Origin: Actinomycetota bacterium
GTDB taxonomy: Bacteria > Actinomycetota > Actinomycetes > Propionibacteriales > Propionibacteriaceae
Assembly (NCBI GenBank): GCA_020161795.1
Contig: JAIUOR010000051.1
Span: 92,681 to 156,680, forward strand
DNA: 64,000 nt
Reading direction: 5' to 3'
The position numbers were made by a program, and so were the translations under genes. How positions within the stretch are numbered: the first letter of the stretch is position 1; every line of letters starts with the position of its first letter. The notes beneath the pieces are model-generated. The model ran no database searches, was not told where the DNA came from, and was given only the letters and a program-made list of their open reading frames with translations. This document shows positions 35,063 through 44,540 of the stretch, in pieces.

Positions 35063-36265
35063 TCACCGCGCCGCGGCGGTTGCGTCCGCGGTCGCCTGGG
35101 TGTGGTCGACGGGCAGGCGCATCAGCATGATGACGTGGCGGTAGTCCTCCCGCGGGTCGCCGTCGATCTCGTCCAGGCCCATCAGCAGACAGGGCTTGCC
35201 CGGCGCGGTGAACGAGAACTGCACGTACGGAGCGTCCAGCGCCGCCAGCGCATCGGAGATGTAGTGCGGGTTGAAGCCGGCCGCGGTCATCGACAACCCA
35301 CCGCCGGTGACGTCCACCACCACCGCCTCGAGGGCTTCCACGGCCTGGGCCTGGTCTCCGGTCGCCGCCTCCAGGGTGATCGACCCGTCGCCGATCAGCA
35401 TCCGCAGCGAGGTGTTGCGCTCGGCCACCAGGCCGACGCGCTTGACGGCGGCCTCGACCTCGGCGGTGTTCGCCCGGACGGTGACGGTCGGCTGCACGTT
35501 CATCAGATGCCGCACCTTCGGGAACTCGCCATCCAGCAGCCGGGTGGTGATCTCGCGGAGGCCGGCGGCACCGGTTCCCTCGAAACCGATCAGCCCGTCG
35601 CCGGTGGCCGCGCTCGACAGGCTGAGCGTGATGTCGGTGCCCGAGGTCATCGAACGGGCGGTCTCGGCGAGCACCCGGGCCGGAACCAGGGCGGCACCTT
35701 CGGTGCGGGTGCTGCGCGGATTCCAGGGCAGTTCCTTCAGCGCCATCCGGTACCGGTCGGTGGCCAGCAGCGAGAGCGTGTCGCCGTCGATCTCGACGCG
35801 GACGCCGGTGAAGACCGGCAGCAGTTCGTCGCGTCCGGCGGCGACCACGACCTGGCCGACGGCCCGGGCGAAGTCGTCGCTGGGGATGGCGCCCGTCGCG
35901 TCGGGCATGGTGGGCAGCGCCGGGTAGTCGCCCACCGGCAGGGTCTGCAGGGTGAAGCGGGCGGTGCCGCAGACCAACTCGACCTTGGTGGCGTCGGAGG
36001 TCAGCTCGACCGGCTTGTTGGGCAGGGAGCGGGCGATCTCGGCCAGCAGCCGGCCGGAGACCAGCACCACGCCGTCGTCGGTCACCTCCGCCTTCACGGT
36101 GACCTGGGCTGAGGTCTCGTAGTCGAAGCTCGACAGCACGACCTCGCCATCGCCGGCTCGCAGCATCAGACCGGCGAGGATGGGCACGCTGGGCCGGGTG
36201 GGCAGGCTGCGGGCAGCCCACTGGACAGCTTCCGCCAAGACGTCGCGCTCGAGTCGGATCTTCAC
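35063..36265 (-). CDS. dnaN: DNA polymerase III sliding clamp (beta subunit)
   Basis: About 400 residues in three similar clamp domains. The N-terminus MKIRLERDVLAEAVQWAARS is typical, LMGLDEIDGD... appears before the end, and the C-terminus HVIMLMRLPVDH carries the MxMxLP clamp signature. Two clamps form the ring that tethers polymerase III to DNA. It is the first gene left of the origin and transcribed away from dnaA's stop side. A C-terminal extension rich in Ala/Thr follows the signature. Confidence 0.96.
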   Translation of the reverse strand: MKIRLERDVLAEAVQWAARSLPTRPSVPILAGLMLRAGDGEVVLSSFDYETSAQVTVKAEVTDDGVVLVSGRLLAEIARSLPNKPVELTSDATKVELVCGTARFTLQTLPVGDYPALPTMPDATGAIPSDDFARAVGQVVVAAGRDELLPVFTGVRVEIDGDTLSLLATDRYRMALKELPWNPRSTRTEGAALVPARVLAETARSMTSGTDITLSLSSAATGDGLIGFEGTGAAGLREITTRLLDGEFPKVRHLMNVQPTVTVRANTAEVEAAVKRVGLVAERNTSLRMLIGDGSITLEAATGDQAQAVEALEAVVVDVTGGGLSMTAAGFNPHYISDALAALDAPYVQFSFTAPGKPCLLMGLDEIDGDPREDYRHVIMLMRLPVDHTQATADATAAAR

Positions 36266-36755
36266 TGTCGCTCCCTCTTCGTTGGTTGCTCGATCATATC
36301 GGCGTGAGCCGACGGTTGGGGTGGTTCAGGATATGCCAGAACCGATGTCCCCAGACTGTGCATGGGATGACTTTGAAGGTTTGGAGGATGAATTACATTC
36401 CGTCATCGTCATAGCGGGTGTGGATCCGGTGGACAACCGGCGTTTCCGCTGGTGGTTCCGGGATCGGGGCGTGGACGAATCCTGTGGAGAACGAAAAATC
36501 ACACGGGGAGGATTTGCGGACGACGATCCGGACTCCAGCTGGTTTCCACAGCCCCACCCGGTTTTCCACAGCCTTCCCCACAGATTTCGGCGGACGAAGG
36601 ACGGGATTCGGCTGAAGGAAAGAGCGGTACCCGACCGCGACGAGATGGGATCGGTGGCAGTGATTGGCGTCCCGCTTCGACGAGCGCGGGATGACGGGTG
36701 GTTGCGAGGATCCCGCGCGGACATCGTCGATCAGCGGTACGGCGCGATCCGAACG
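36266..36755. other. probable replication origin oriC (dnaA-dnaN intergenic)
   Basis: This 490-bp spacer between dnaN (start 36265) and dnaA (stop 36756) holds several DnaA-box-like 9-mers: GGTGGACAA (36428-36436), TGTGGAGAA (36483-36491), GTTTCCACA (36542-36550), TTTTCCACA (36562-36570) and TTCCCCACA (36574-36582). An A+T-rich tract at about 36368-36400 could unwind. No other gene is present. In actinobacteria the origin usually lies in this spacer, with many imperfect boxes. Confidence 0.75.
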
Positions 36756-38153
36756 TCAGCTGGCCGCGGCCTGGCGGATGCGGTTGGTGAGCTCCGTCAT
36801 CTGGTTGAAGACGCTCCGCCGCTCCCCCAGCAACTGGTGGATCTTGCGGACGGCGTGCATGACCGTGGTGTGATCGCGGCCGCCGAAGGCCTGCCCGATC
36901 TTGGGCAGCGAGAGATCGGTGAGCTCGCGGCACAGGTACATCGCCATCTGCCGGGCGGTGACCAGCAGATGGGTCCGGCTCGTGCCGCACAGGTCGTCCA
37001 CGCTCACGTCGAAGTAGCTGGCGACCGCGCTCATGATCATCGCGGCGGTGATGGTGGCCTCGCCGCCTTCGGGGATCAGATCCTTCAGCACCACTTCGGC
37101 CAGGGCGAGGTCGACGTCCTGGCGCTGGAGGCTGGCGAAGGCGGTCACCCGGATCAGCGCACCCTCCAGCTCGCGGATATTGGTCTGGATGCGGCTGGCG
37201 ATGAACTCCAGCACCTCCGGGCTGGCGTTCAGGCCCTCGGCCGCCGCCTTCTTGCGGAGGATGGCGATCCGCGTCTCGAGGCTCGGCGGCTGGATGTCGG
37301 TCATCAGCCCCCACTCGAACCGGCTGCGCAGCCGCGGTTCGAGCGCGGCCAGCGACCGTGGCGGACGGTCGGCCGTCAGCACGATCTGCTTCTCGGCGGT
37401 GTGCAGGGTGTTGAAGGTGTGGAAGAACTCCTCCTGGGTCTGGATCTTGCCGTCCAGGAACTGGATGTCGTCCACCAGCAGCACGTCCACGTCCCGGTAG
37501 GCGCGACGGAACTCCGCTGTGCGGTTCTCGGAGATGGAGTTGATGAAGTCGTTGGTGAGCTCTTCGGTCGAGACGTACTTCACCCGCACCCGGTCGTAGT
37601 AGCTGCGGATGTAGTGGCCGACGGCGTGCAGCAGGTGGGTCTTGCCCAGCCCGGAGTCGCCGTAGATCATCAACGGGTTGTAGGCCTTCCCCGGAGCTTC
37701 GGCGACCGCGGCGGCCGCGGCGTGGGCGAAGCGGTTGGAGTCGCCGATCACGAAGGTCTCGAAGGAGTACTTGGGATTGAGTCGGTCGAAGCCGGCGTGA
37801 CGGTTGATCGTCCGGGACGGGGCGGTGTCCGTCGCTGTTGGCTCGGGCGTGGGCTCGGCGGGCTCGGGCATCGTTGTGGATGCCTCGGGATCGATGGTGA
37901 TCGCGAGCTGAATCGGCCGTCCCAGGTACTCACTGAACTGGGCCTCGAGGGCGGAGCGGAGCCGGGATTCCACGCGTTCGCGGGTGTATTCGTTGGCGAC
38001 GGCCAGGATCAGCAGCGAGTCGTGCAGCGCGACCGGATGGGTGCTGGAGAGCCAGCCGCGAACCGACGGTTCGGATTGTCCCCACACATGGGCCCAAGCT
38101 TGATCGAGGGATTCACTCCCGTTCCCGAAACCGGGATCGATCAGCTGTGACAT
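36756..38153 (-). CDS. dnaA: chromosomal replication initiator protein DnaA
   Basis: About 465 residues with the four-domain layout. Domain I covers residues 1-90, a Pro/Thr-rich linker about 90-130, and the AAA+ domain carries Walker [12 protein letters not shown] near 166 and Walker [11 protein letters not shown]. The C-terminal helix-turn-helix bears the DnaA signature [19 protein letters not shown]. It binds DnaA boxes and opens oriC. The ATG at 38153 begins [10 protein letters not shown]. Strong DnaA boxes 37-57 bases upstream suggest autoregulation. Confidence 0.97.
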   Translation of the reverse strand: MSQLIDPGFGNGSESLDQAWAHVWGQSEPSVRGWLSSTHPVALHDSLLILAVANEYTRERVESRLRSALEAQFSEYLGRPIQLAITIDPEASTTMPEPAEPTPEPTATDTAPSRTINRHAGFDRLNPKYSFETFVIGDSNRFAHAAAAAVAEAPGKAYNPLMIYGDSGLGKTHLLHAVGHYIRSYYDRVRVKYVSTEELTNDFINSISENRTAEFRRAYRDVDVLLVDDIQFLDGKIQTQEEFFHTFNTLHTAEKQIVLTADRPPRSLAALEPRLRSRFEWGLMTDIQPPSLETRIAILRKKAAAEGLNASPEVLEFIASRIQTNIRELEGALIRVTAFASLQRQDVDLALAEVVLKDLIPEGGEATITAAMIMSAVASYFDVSVDDLCGTSRTHLLVTARQMAMYLCRELTDLSLPKIGQAFGGRDHTTVMHAVRKIHQLLGERRSVFNQMTELTNRIRQAAAS

Positions 38154-38476
38154 GTGCTTCCCTCACGCAACTACCTCTATCGAGCAATGCTGTCCACAGC
38201 GTTGTCCACAGACTGTGCACGGACCTGGGCGATACGGTCTCGCGTCCTCCCAGGTAGCTCAGAGCAGACTAGAGAGCGTCCTGTGGCGTTGGCAAACCCG
38301 ATTCGACAATCTTAGGACTCATCGGCGTGTCGGCTCGACTCGTGACCACGGAACCCTCGGGTTTGCCGCAGGCCGCCCTCGGCACGTATCGTTGGTCAGT
38401 CGCTGTCGTGGCGACACCTCGTGCGTCCAGCGTGGGCGCATCGGTTCTGAGCAGGTATCGATCAGGGAGCATTCGC
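38154..38476. promoter_or_regulatory. dnaA-rpmH divergent promoter region with DnaA boxes
   Basis: A 323-bp gene-free spacer. CTGTCCACA (38190-38198) and TTGTCCACA (38202-38210, a perfect actinobacterial DnaA box) lie 37-57 bases before dnaA. The right part should hold the rpmH promoter. The rest shows no open frame with a ribosome-binding site. Confidence 0.65.
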
Positions 38477-38614
38477 GTGAGCAAGCGCACTTTCCAGCCG
38501 AGTAACCGGCGTCGCAGCCGCACCCATGGCTTCCGGCTCCGGATGCGGACGCGCGCCGGCCGCGCCATCATTTCCGCTCGTCGTAGCCGGGGCCGAGTCC
38601 GCCTCGCCGGCTGA
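38477..38614 (+). CDS. rpmH: 50S ribosomal protein L34
   Basis: 45 residues, the usual L34 length: [20 protein letters not shown] then [15 protein letters not shown] and SRGRVRLAG. It is an extremely basic protein of the large ribosomal subunit. The start is a GTG at 38477 preceded by AGGGAG. Upstream GTG codons at 38327 would add a non-homologous tail. It heads the conserved rpmH-rnpA-yidD-yidC set, running divergently from dnaA. Confidence 0.96.
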   Translation: MSKRTFQPSNRRRSRTHGFRLRMRTRAGRAIISARRSRGRVRLAG

Positions 38615-38617
38615 CCG

Positions 38618-38953
38618 GTGCTGCCCGCCGCGTCCCGGCTGCGAACGCCCCAGGAATTCCAGGCGACCATGCGCCAGGGGGTGCGTTCGGGACGACCGTG
38701 CGTGGTGGTACATGCCCGCCCTCGGACGGCACCGCCGTCGAAGGCGGGCTTTGTCGTGTCCAAAGCCGTAGGTGGAGCAGTTGTACGCAATCGCGTCAAG
38801 CGCCGGCTGCGGCACCTGGTGGCTGCCGAGTTCGGTCGGCTGGAAACCCCGATCGATCTCGTGGTGCGCGCGCTGCCACCGGCAGCCGAGGGCGATCTCG
38901 CCGGCGACTTCGGTTCGGCCCTGAACCAGTGCCTGCGAAAGCTGGCGGCATGA
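38618..38953 (+). CDS. rnpA: ribonuclease P protein component
   Basis: A 111-residue basic protein with the RnpA signature near [11 protein letters not shown] (residue 58), preceded by [13 protein letters not shown]. It is the protein cofactor of RNase P, which matures tRNA 5' ends. The start codon is a GTG three bases after the rpmH stop. The stop overlaps the yidD ATG (ATGA). The N-terminal [14 protein letters not shown] is also family-like. Confidence 0.95.
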   Translation: MLPAASRLRTPQEFQATMRQGVRSGRPCVVVHARPRTAPPSKAGFVVSKAVGGAVVRNRVKRRLRHLVAAEFGRLETPIDLVVRALPPAAEGDLAGDFGSALNQCLRKLAA

Positions 38954-39300
38954 AGTACCTCCTGATCGGCCTGCTGAAGGTCTACCGAGCGGTGATCAGC
39001 CCGCTCTACGGCAACGTGTGCAAGTACTACCCCTCCTGCTCGGCCTACGCACTCGAGGCGGTCACCGTCCACGGAGCGGTGAAGGGAAGCTGGCTGGCGG
39101 CCCGCCGGCTGGGCAGCTGCCACCCCTGGTCGCTGGGCGGCTACGACCCCGTCCCGGGGACGCCGGCCGCCGCTGCCTGGGCGGCGGAACAGGCGGCGAA
39201 GGCCGCAGAACCTACTGACCCGAGCGGGTCAGCGCAGCAGTCGGTTGCTGCTCGTCCAGACGTCTGCTGCGCGGCAGAGACGTCGTCTAGCGTGAGGTGA
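38950..39300 (+). CDS. yidD: membrane protein insertion efficiency factor YidD
   Basis: A 116-residue protein. The YidD core lies in the first 75 residues, with [20 protein letters not shown] (Cys residues near 24 and 30) and [16 protein letters not shown]. It is thought to help YidC insert membrane proteins. A C-terminal extension of about 40 Ala/Ser-rich residues with a CC pair follows; such tails vary. The ATG overlaps the rnpA stop, and the stop overlaps the region of the yidC start. Confidence 0.93.
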   Translation: MKYLLIGLLKVYRAVISPLYGNVCKYYPSCSAYALEAVTVHGAVKGSWLAARRLGSCHPWSLGGYDPVPGTPAAAAWAAEQAAKAAEPTDPSGSAQQSVAARPDVCCAAETSSSVR

Positions 39301-39305
39301 GATTG

Positions 39306-40403
39306 GTGAACCTGTTGCCACTGCTGCTGCCGATGGACATCTGGTCCGACATCGGCGGCTTCTTCAACACCATCATGCAGCCGTTGTACTGGGCGGTCTC
39401 CAGCGTGCTGGTGGCCTTCCACTGGTTCTTCAGCCTCTTCCTGGATCCGGCCTCCGGCATCACCTGGGCGCTGTCGATCATCCTGCTGACGATGATGATC
39501 CGCACCCTGTTGATCCCGCTGTTCGTCAAGCAGATCAACTCGGCTCGCAATATGCAGTTGCTCGGCCCCAAACAGCGGGCCCTGCAGGAGAAGTACGGCC
39601 ACGATCGGGAACGTCTCGGCCAGGAGACGATGAAGCTCTACAAGGAGGAGGGCGTCAACCCGATGGCGTCCTGTCTGCCGCTGCTGCTGCAGATGCCGAT
39701 CTTCCTGTCGCTGTTCTGGGTGCTCAACAACGCCGCCCGCGGCGAGGCGATGGGCGTCTTCGCCGATCGTCCCGAACTGATGGAGTCGCTGCGGCACGCG
39801 ACCCTGTTCGGTGCGGAGATCTCCGGCACCTTCTGGCCCATCCCCGCCACCGGCTGGGGCTCCACCCAGACCCTGACCGCCATTCTGGTGGTGGCGATGA
39901 CGGGGGTGCTGTTCGTCACCCAGCTGCAGCTGATGCGCAAGAACATGCCGCCGGAGGCGCTGACCGGCCCGATGGCGCAGCAGCAGAAGATGATGCTGTA
40001 CCTCTTCCCGTTCATGTACCTGTTCATGGGTGTGAACATCCCGATCGGCGTGCTGATCTACTGGCTGACCACCAACCTGTGGAACATGGCGCAGCAGTAC
40101 ATCCTGATCCACAACAACCCGGCCCCGAACACCCCGGCCTACGTGGACTGGGAAGAGCGGATGCGCGCCAAGGGCAAGGATCCGGACGCGATCGTGGCCA
40201 AGCGCCGCGGGCGGGGCAAGCGGCCCGCCCCCAGCGCCAATCACGACCCGAACAAGGTCGCTCGGCAGTCGTCGGGCTCGTCCCCCAGTGGGCGGAGCAC
40301 TCCCGCCGCAGGCACGACGGAGCCGGACGAGACCGACGCCAAGCGCACCGTGGTGCGTCGGCAGCAGCCCACCCGCAACAGCCGCGCCCAGCGCAAGTCC
40401 TGA
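39306..40403 (+). CDS. yidC: membrane protein insertase YidC
   Basis: About 365 residues of the Gram-positive/actinobacterial type. The core has five or six membrane helices with GVNPMASCLPLLLQMPIFLS near residue 115 and YWLTTNLWNMAQQY near residue 255. It inserts proteins into the membrane with or without SecYEG. The GTG at 39306 has GAGGTG six bases upstream, which makes it the best start; GTG at 39297 and TTG at 39303 are alternatives. The C-terminal tail is basic and Ser/Arg-rich (KRRGRGKRPAPS), probably ribosome-contacting. Confidence 0.95.
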   Translation: MNLLPLLLPMDIWSDIGGFFNTIMQPLYWAVSSVLVAFHWFFSLFLDPASGITWALSIILLTMMIRTLLIPLFVKQINSARNMQLLGPKQRALQEKYGHDRERLGQETMKLYKEEGVNPMASCLPLLLQMPIFLSLFWVLNNAARGEAMGVFADRPELMESLRHATLFGAEISGTFWPIPATGWGSTQTLTAILVVAMTGVLFVTQLQLMRKNMPPEALTGPMAQQQKMMLYLFPFMYLFMGVNIPIGVLIYWLTTNLWNMAQQYILIHNNPAPNTPAYVDWEERMRAKGKDPDAIVAKRRGRGKRPAPSANHDPNKVARQSSGSSPSGRSTPAAGTTEPDETDAKRTVVRRQQPTRNSRAQRKS

Positions 40404-40443
40404 CCCCATGAACCCCCGGGGCTAACCCGGCCGCCAAGGAGAG

Positions 40444-40992
40444 ATGAAGTTGTCCGAAGAGACGATGGTGGAGACCGTCGAGGCTGACGCCGACGACACC
40501 ACGACCGAACCGGCGGAGGCCGGCCGTTCGAAGCGCGAATCGGCGCTGGAGAACGAAGGCGAGATCGCCGCCGACTACCTCGAAGAGCTGCTCGACATCG
40601 CGGACCTGGACGGCGACATCGACACCTACACCGAAGGCGGGCGCGCGCATGTCTCGGTGCTGACCGATGCGAACCTGCTGGTCGGCAAGGAGGGCGAGGT
40701 GCTGGAGGCGCTGCAGGAACTCGCCCGGCTCGCCGTGATGACCGAGACCGGTCACCGCAGCCGTCTCATGCTGGACATCGCCGGCCACCGGGACAAGCGG
40801 CGGACGGTGCTGCAGGAGCTGGCCACCACCGCGATCGCCGAGGTGCGCGAGACCGGTGAGCCGGTGCGCCTGGCCCCGATGAACCCGTTCGAGCGGAAGA
40901 TCGTCCACGACGCCGTCGCCGCGGCGGGGCTGGTGAGCGAATCCGAGGGCGAGGAGCCGCGCCGGCGAGTCGTCGTCCTGCCGCAGGCCTGA
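40444..40992 (+). CDS. khpB: KhpB/Jag RNA-binding protein
   Basis: A 182-residue protein. An acidic N-terminal stretch is followed by a KH-like domain with LLVGKEGEVLEALQELARLA near residue 78. A C-terminal R3H domain covers about residues 120-170, with LAPMNPFERKIVHDAV. KhpB binds RNA, often with KhpA. It lies between yidC and rsmG, its usual place. AAGGAG sits only two bases before the ATG at 40444; a TTG at 40450 has better spacing and may be the true start. Confidence 0.93.
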   Translation: MKLSEETMVETVEADADDTTTEPAEAGRSKRESALENEGEIAADYLEELLDIADLDGDIDTYTEGGRAHVSVLTDANLLVGKEGEVLEALQELARLAVMTETGHRSRLMLDIAGHRDKRRTVLQELATTAIAEVRETGEPVRLAPMNPFERKIVHDAVAAAGLVSESEGEEPRRRVVVLPQA

Positions 40993-40996
40993 GCCG

Positions 40997-41605
40997 ATGG
41001 ACGAGGCAACGATTGCCTCGGTCTTCCCTGGCGGCGAAGAACAGATCAATCGCTATGTCGATATATTGGCAAGTCGAGGTATTGACTGGGGTTTGATCGG
41101 CCCCCGCGAGCGCGACCGGTTGTGGGAGCGACACGTCCTGAACTCGGTGGCGCTGGGATCGCGGATTCCGTCCGGTGCCACGGTGGTGGACGTGGGCAGC
41201 GGCGCGGGGCTGCCAGGCATCCCCCTGGCGATCCAGCGTCCGGATCTCTCGGTGACGCTGCTGGAGCCGCTGCTGCGCCGGGCGAACTTCCTGAACCTCG
41301 CGGTCGACGAACTCGAGCTGGCTGATCGCGTCCAGGTGGTTCGTGGTCGCGCCGAGGAGCATCGCTCCCGCTACGACATCGTGACCTGCCGGGCGGTCGC
41401 GCCACTCCCCCGCCTGCTTGGCTGGTGTCTTCCCTTGGTTGCACCCGGTGGTCGGTTGATCGCCCTGAAGGGCAGCTCCGCCGCCGCCGAGGTGCTCTCC
41501 GCGAAGGACGATCTGCGACGCCTACGAGCCAAGGCATCGGTGCTGGAGCTGCCGATCCGGGGCCTGCCCGATGAGTCCACCTGGGCGATCGAGGTGTCCC
41601 GCTAG
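40997..41605 (+). CDS. rsmG: 16S rRNA (guanine527-N7)-methyltransferase RsmG
   Basis: A 202-residue SAM-dependent methyltransferase. Motif I is VVDVGSGAGLPGIPLAI near residue 63, and TLLEPLLRRANFLNLAV follows; TCRAVAPLPRLLGW matches the conserved catalytic region. The enzyme methylates G527 of 16S rRNA, and its loss can confer low-level streptomycin resistance. It is the last gene of the rpmH-side operon; the next 1 kb is free of recognisable genes. Confidence 0.94.
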   Translation: MDEATIASVFPGGEEQINRYVDILASRGIDWGLIGPRERDRLWERHVLNSVALGSRIPSGATVVDVGSGAGLPGIPLAIQRPDLSVTLLEPLLRRANFLNLAVDELELADRVQVVRGRAEEHRSRYDIVTCRAVAPLPRLLGWCLPLVAPGGRLIALKGSSAAAEVLSAKDDLRRLRAKASVLELPIRGLPDESTWAIEVSR

Positions 41606-41710
41606 CTCTCCCTGCTGCCGGTCTGGGCCAAATCGTGTCCGTTCTTCTTGCGCGATCTCCTCCCTCCGACCGGGAGGTTGTGGGCGGTCGCCTGCGGTGC
41701 GTTGTGCTCC

Positions 41711-41823
41711 GGGCTCCGGGGACACCGGTCGGGCGACCCTGAGGGTGCTGTCAGGCGGCGACCTTGCGTTCGTTGGTGTGGAAGTGTTCTTTGACGTCGC
41801 CCGACCGGTGTCCCGCTCCGCCC
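41711..41823 (+). repeat. structured inverted element, copy A
   Basis: 113 bp with outer GGGC/GCCC ends and perfect 19-bp arms GGGACACCGGTCGGGCGAC (41719-41737) and its complement at 41796-41814, around a 58-base centre. Copy B (42465-42577, opposite strand) differs at 10 of 113 positions. Both arms change together so pairing stays perfect. Confidence 0.85.
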
Positions 41824-42464
41824 TTTTCCGGCGCGTTTGCTGGGAGTGCTGGCTGTCCGGTGGAGACCCCAGGGGGTTGCGTAGGTGGGTGCGTGGGCCG
41901 CTTTGGAGGGCGAGCGTGGGGCATCGCGCCCCGGTTGTCTGGACGCAGTTGGCTCGGCGGGAACAGGGGACCTGGACGGGATCAGCAGTGAGGAGGCGCG
42001 CTCGTCGAGGACTCTTTGCGTTTGGCGGGCAGGCATTCCGGACCTTCTGCCGTTACGCGGGGATCCGCACCCCCGCGGTGAGCGAGGCCCTACTGGAGAT
42101 TTCCACGCGACGAGAATTCAGTTCACAACCTGACAGCCCAGTGATCACCTCGTTAGCCGATCACCTCTCCGTGAAGCTCGCAGCTACGCGGCGGCGCGGA
42201 TCCGCCGCTGGTGGCATCTCGATGGCGGGGAGGCCGGCCGCAAGCAGGCGAACTCGGACGAACTCCGGTGAGTAAGGAACTGAGCCCTCAGGACGGCGGC
42301 AAGGACGCACAGCTACTCGGCCCAGTGGGGCCGACTCCACCCCAGGTCTTCCCACTCCCCCGTTGGGTGGGCACTGACCCACGCCGCACTAGCTCTAGGA
42401 ACCCGCTACTAACTCCGCTGACCCGCCCAGGTGACAACGCGCTCAACCAAGAACGCAACGTCAG

Positions 42465-42577
42465 GGGCGGAGCGGGAGATCGGTCGGGCGACGTCAAAGA
42501 ACACTCGCACACCGGCGAACGCAAGGTCGCCGCCTGACAGCACCACCAGGGTCGCCCGACCGATCTCCCCGGAGCCC
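42465..42577 (-). repeat. structured inverted element, copy B
   Basis: 113 bp, same length as copy A and read on the minus strand. Arms GGGAGATCGGTCGGGCGAC (42474-42492) and its perfect complement (42551-42569) flank a 58-base centre. Versus copy A each arm has two substitutions, and the opposite arm carries the two matching ones. Confidence 0.85.
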
Positions 42578-42664
42578 GCACCCAGGTCCCCACGCCACCG
42601 AGTCACGTGACGATTGCCCGCCCGAGCCCAACTGCCGCCCCACCCGCCCGACGAGCTATCCTCA

Positions 42665-42680
42665 TGTTTCACGTGAAACG
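42665..42680. promoter_or_regulatory. parS site 1
   Basis: TGTTTCACGTGAAACG matches the 16-bp parS consensus at 15 positions. It lies 23 bases before the parA start, where ParB binding would load the partition complex and may repress parAB. Confidence 0.95.
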
Positions 42681-42702
42681 CGTCAGTTGAGGAGCCTTCT
42701 TC

Positions 42703-43638
42703 GTGTCGTCCACTTCCCCGGGTCCACGCCGTGCGGCGTTCGATGTACCAGAGTTCGCCGAGCCAGAAGAGCTGGAACCGGACGATCTGGACGCCGATGT
42801 TTCACGTGAAACGCCCGGAGCGCTTCCCCGACCGCGTCGCACTCGCACGCTGGTGGTGGCGAACCAGAAGGGCGGGGTGGGCAAGACCACGACCACGGTG
42901 AACCTCGCCACCGCGTTGGCGCTGGGTGGGCTGAAAGTGCTCGTCATCGACCTGGATCCGCAGGGCAACGCGTCCACCGCCCTCGGGGTGGAGCACCACG
43001 AGGGTGTTCCGGGAACCTACGAAGTGCTGACCGATCAGACGGCGATTGCCGATCTAGTGCAGTCATCGCCGGAGGCGCCGGGGCTGTGGGCCCTGCCGGC
43101 CACCATCGACCTGGCGGGGGCTGAGATCGGACTCGCGGCCGTGATGGCGCGGGAGAGCCGCCTGCTGCATCAGCTGGAGGTCTTTCTCGCAGCCCATGCC
43201 TTCGACTACGTCTTCATCGACTGTCCGCCGTCGCTGGGCCTGCTGACGCTCAACGCGCTGGTGGCGGCGGACGAGATCCTGATCCCGATCCAGTGCGAGT
43301 ACTACGCGTTGGAAGGGGTGACCCAACTGCTGCGCACCATCGACCTGGTCAAGGGCGCGATGAACGACGGGTTGCGCCTGACCACCGTCGTGCTCACCAT
43401 GTTCGACGCCCGAACCCGCCTGTCGGCTCAGGTCGCCGACCAGGTGCGGGAGTACTTCCCGGTGGAGACGCTGAGCACGGTGATCCCGCGCTCGGTACGC
43501 GTCTCCGAGGCGCCCAGTTACGGCCAGAGCGTCGTCACCTACCACCGGGCCTCAGCCGGGGCACAGGCCTATCTGTCCGCTGCAGAAGAGATCGCACACC
43601 GCGCAGCAGCGGTGCTCGCCGAAGGAGACCCGCGATGA
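42703..43638 (+). CDS. parA: chromosome partitioning ATPase ParA (Soj)
   Basis: About 311 residues. A variable acidic N-terminus (about 45 residues) contains the peptide VSRET encoded by the second parS site. The deviant Walker A is [16 protein letters not shown] near residue 50 and Walker B lies at [14 protein letters not shown]. ParA moves ParB-parS complexes toward the cell poles. A GTG start follows GAGGAG by eight bases. The stop overlaps parB (ATGA), so parA and parB are coupled. Confidence 0.96.
   Translation: MSSTSPGPRRAAFDVPEFAEPEELEPDDLDADVSRETPGALPRPRRTRTLVVANQKGGVGKTTTTVNLATALALGGLKVLVIDLDPQGNASTALGVEHHEGVPGTYEVLTDQTAIADLVQSSPEAPGLWALPATIDLAGAEIGLAAVMARESRLLHQLEVFLAAHAFDYVFIDCPPSLGLLTLNALVAADEILIPIQCEYYALEGVTQLLRTIDLVKGAMNDGLRLTTVVLTMFDARTRLSAQVADQVREYFPVETLSTVIPRSVRVSEAPSYGQSVVTYHRASAGAQAYLSAAEEIAHRAAAVLAEGDPR
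42798..42813. promoter_or_regulatory. parS site 2, inside parA
   Basis: A second TGTTTCACGTGAAACG, identical to site 1, 133 bp away, lies inside the parA coding sequence and encodes residues VSRET of the N-terminus. Confidence 0.95.
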
Positions 43639-44540
43639 CCACCGCCAAACCTCGCTCGGGCCTGGGCCGCGGCCTGGGCGACCTGCTACAGCGCACCGAT
43701 CCCGAACTCGCGTCGCGAGCGCCGGCATCCGCGCCACGGGTGCCGGAGGGATCCCGCTTCGAGGAGATCGGGCTGGAGGCCATTCAGCCCAACCCCAGGC
43801 AGCCTCGGACGGTCTTCGACCAGGACGACCTCGACGAACTCTCGGCCTCGATCGGCGAGTTCGGCCTGCTGCAGCCCGTGGTGGTGCGTCCGCTCGGGCA
43901 GGGCCAGTACGAGCTGGTGATGGGGGAGCGCCGGCTCCGCGCAAGTCAACAAGCCGGTTTATCGACAATTCCCGCCATCGTTCGTCCCACCGAGGATCAC
44001 GACCTGCTGCGGGACGCGCTGCTGGAGAACCTGCACCGAGCCCAGCTCAACCCGCTTGAAGAGGCCGCCGCCTACCAGCAGCTGCTGGACGACTTCGGCT
44101 GCACCCAGGAGGAGCTGGCGCGGCGAATCAAGCGTTCCCGGCCGCATATCTCCAACACGATCCGGCTGCTGCAGCTGCCGACGCCCGTGCAACGACGGGT
44201 AGCTGCCGGCGTGATCAGCGCCGGTCACGCCCGGGCGCTGCTGGCGCTGGAGTCGACGGAGGCCATGGAGCGGGTGGCCAACCGGATCGTCGCCGAGAAC
44301 CTGTCCGTGCGCGCCGTCGAAGAGCTGGTGGCGGTGGGAGAACCAGGGGAGCGGCGCGCCGCGCGCGTTCCACGGCCGAAGTCGGTATCGCCCGAGGCCC
44401 AGGAGCTGCAGGAGGAGCTCACCGATGCCCTGGACACCAGAGTCACCGTGACCGGCAGCGGCAAGCGCGGCAAGATCGTCATCGAATTCGCCGGCACTGA
44501 GGACCTCAATCGACTCAGAAACCTATTGCTAAACAGATAA
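43635..44540 (+). CDS. parB: chromosome partitioning protein ParB (Spo0J)
   Basis: About 301 residues. The N-terminal [12 protein letters not shown] binds ParA. The CTPase region carries [20 protein letters not shown] and [20 protein letters not shown]. The helix-turn-helix [20 protein letters not shown] recognises parS. The C-terminal dimerisation domain ends in RLRNLLLNR. ParB clamps around parS in a CTP-dependent way and spreads. Its stop codon lies inside an A+T-rich inverted repeat. Confidence 0.96.
   Translation: MTTAKPRSGLGRGLGDLLQRTDPELASRAPASAPRVPEGSRFEEIGLEAIQPNPRQPRTVFDQDDLDELSASIGEFGLLQPVVVRPLGQGQYELVMGERRLRASQQAGLSTIPAIVRPTEDHDLLRDALLENLHRAQLNPLEEAAAYQQLLDDFGCTQEELARRIKRSRPHISNTIRLLQLPTPVQRRVAAGVISAGHARALLALESTEAMERVANRIVAENLSVRAVEELVAVGEPGERRAARVPRPKSVSPEAQELQEELTDALDTRVTVTGSGKRGKIVIEFAGTEDLNRLRNLLLNR

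Larger units (their letters stand above)
41606..42664. other. 1.06-kb gene-poor region between rsmG and parS/parA
   Basis: No frame in this stretch combines a ribosome-binding site, a plausible start, and a recognisable protein. Two inverted copies of a 113-bp structured element frame its middle (41711-41823 and 42465-42577). The 641 bases between them contain no recognisable gene. Frames crossing the elements show shared peptides, but those follow from the repeated DNA. Confidence 0.6.

Noticed and set aside
42409..42672. An 87-residue minus-strand ORF through element B whose peptide resembles one across element A
   Set aside because: The shared peptide follows from the repeated DNA. Every differing codon is non-silent while arm pairing is kept, and the start lies inside a parS site, so I treat it as non-coding.
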